From Spiroplasma sp. BIUS-1 (GTDB lineage: Bacteria; Bacillota_I; Bacilli_A; Mycoplasmatales; Mycoplasmataceae), in the NCBI RefSeq assembly GCF_010365805.1, contig NZ_CP048386.1, positions 186,001 through 250,000 of the forward strand: a stretch of DNA of 64,000 nt, read 5' to 3'. The position numbers and the translations under genes were made by a program. Positions 63,568 through 64,000 of the stretch are shown here, piece after piece. The notes under the pieces were generated by a model. The model saw only the letters and a program-made list of their open reading frames with translations. It had not been told where the DNA came from and made no database searches. The number at the start of each line of letters is the position of its first letter. Position 1 is the first letter of the stretch.

Positions 63568-64000
63568 ATGTCAGAAAAAACTACATTAAAAGATATAGTT
63601 CAAATAAATAAAATACTTGCCTCAAAAGAATATAATACAATAAAAGAATTTAGTGCTTATAGTGATGTAATTCAAGAATATATTGACGATACTTTTTTTA
63701 GAAATGATGCAATAATACAAAAGTTAGTAGAATATTGTGAAAATAGCGGAAGATACTTAGATATTAAATTTAGACAACCAAGTTCAATAGAATTAAAAGT
63801 GGAAAACATTCACGATTATTTATCAAATACAAAGAGAGCTATTGAAAAGGCAATGTTTATTGAAGAAGATACTTTAAATCAGTCAATTTTTGTAGAGGTA
63901 AAAAGTATCTTTAGATATTTTTTAGAAAAAACATATGAATTTGATTCTTTAACTGATTATGAAACTTTATATGGAATCAATACTGTTGAGTTTCATCAAC
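63568..64000 (+). CDS. Unidentified gene, truncated by the window end
   Basis: 144 codons of an ORF that runs off the window. The N-terminal part is acidic and helical (EYNTIKEFSAYSDVIQEYID) with no recognised motif or signal peptide. AAGAGGTG precedes the ATG and a good -10 box lies upstream, so it begins a transcript. Confidence 0.7.
   Translation, partial: MSEKTTLKDIVQINKILASKEYNTIKEFSAYSDVIQEYIDDTFFRNDAIIQKLVEYCENSGRYLDIKFRQPSSIELKVENIHDYLSNTKRAIEKAMFIEEDTLNQSIFVEVKSIFRYFLEKTYEFDSLTDYETLYGINTVEFHQ

Overview
The window comes from a low-GC, wall-less Mollicute that reads UGA as tryptophan: nearly every long gene has in-frame TGA codons at conserved Trp positions (for example in eno, thrS, rplT, pyk and trpS), and TGG is rare. 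The Spiroplasma-style lipoprotein signal peptide, a retained non-mevalonate isoprenoid gene (ispG), RNase J paralogy, several PTS systems and gene content such as FNT, YfcC and PAP2 proteins make a Spiroplasma (or close Entomoplasmatales relative) most likely. No rRNA, tRNA, CRISPR array, insertion sequence or replication origin was seen.

Layout. 0-8.3 kb: proS, a convergent Fic enzyme, a DUF402 phosphatase, lepA with a coupled GNAT acetyltransferase, two four-helix membrane proteins and a YgjP-like metalloprotease. 8.3-11.3 kb: a tight cluster of four genes, a protein with a C-terminal J domain followed by three unrecognised acidic helical proteins. 11.4-22.8 kb: housekeeping and glycolysis (typA, eno, PAP2, ruvX, hpt, pfkA, two tandem pyk genes, thrS). 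22.8-36 kb: transport and sugar uptake: FNT channel, a decayed ORF, YfcC carrier, ABC exporter, a cellobiose/lactose-type PTS (IIA, ROK kinase, lipoprotein, IIC with a long coiled-coil N-terminus, IIB), MupG, and a glucose/GlcNAc-type PTS IICB behind a 26-T tract. 36-41 kb: two Cys-rich or phage-capsid-like small proteins, infC-rpmI-rplT with an attenuator leader, trpS, nadK, rhodanese. 41-49.5 kb: a catalytically degenerate RNase J, ftsK, uvrC, greA, rsmI. 49.5-64 kb: a small peptide gene with a possible double-glycine leader, rplU-prp-rpmA, a membrane J-domain protein with pepV, rpsB-tsf, a TPP riboswitch with a thiamin-type ECF S component, pyrH-frr, membrane proteins, an aldose epimerase, ispG and a truncated unknown gene.

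How it works together. The PTS components, ROK kinase, MupG, aldose epimerase, pfkA, eno and two pyruvate kinases feed sugars to substrate-level ATP production. Ribosomal genes are preceded by structured leaders (L20, L21, and a switch-like rpsB leader), and Prp sits next to an L27 with a cleavable N-terminal extension. Most transcription units end in clear hairpin plus T-run terminators, and many start at TATAAT boxes, so operon limits can be drawn with fair confidence. The observations most worth following are the J-domain cluster, the coiled-coil PTS IIC, the poly-T promoter, the phage-capsid-like membrane protein, the metal-site-less RNase J, and the double-glycine peptide with its 24-bp palindrome.
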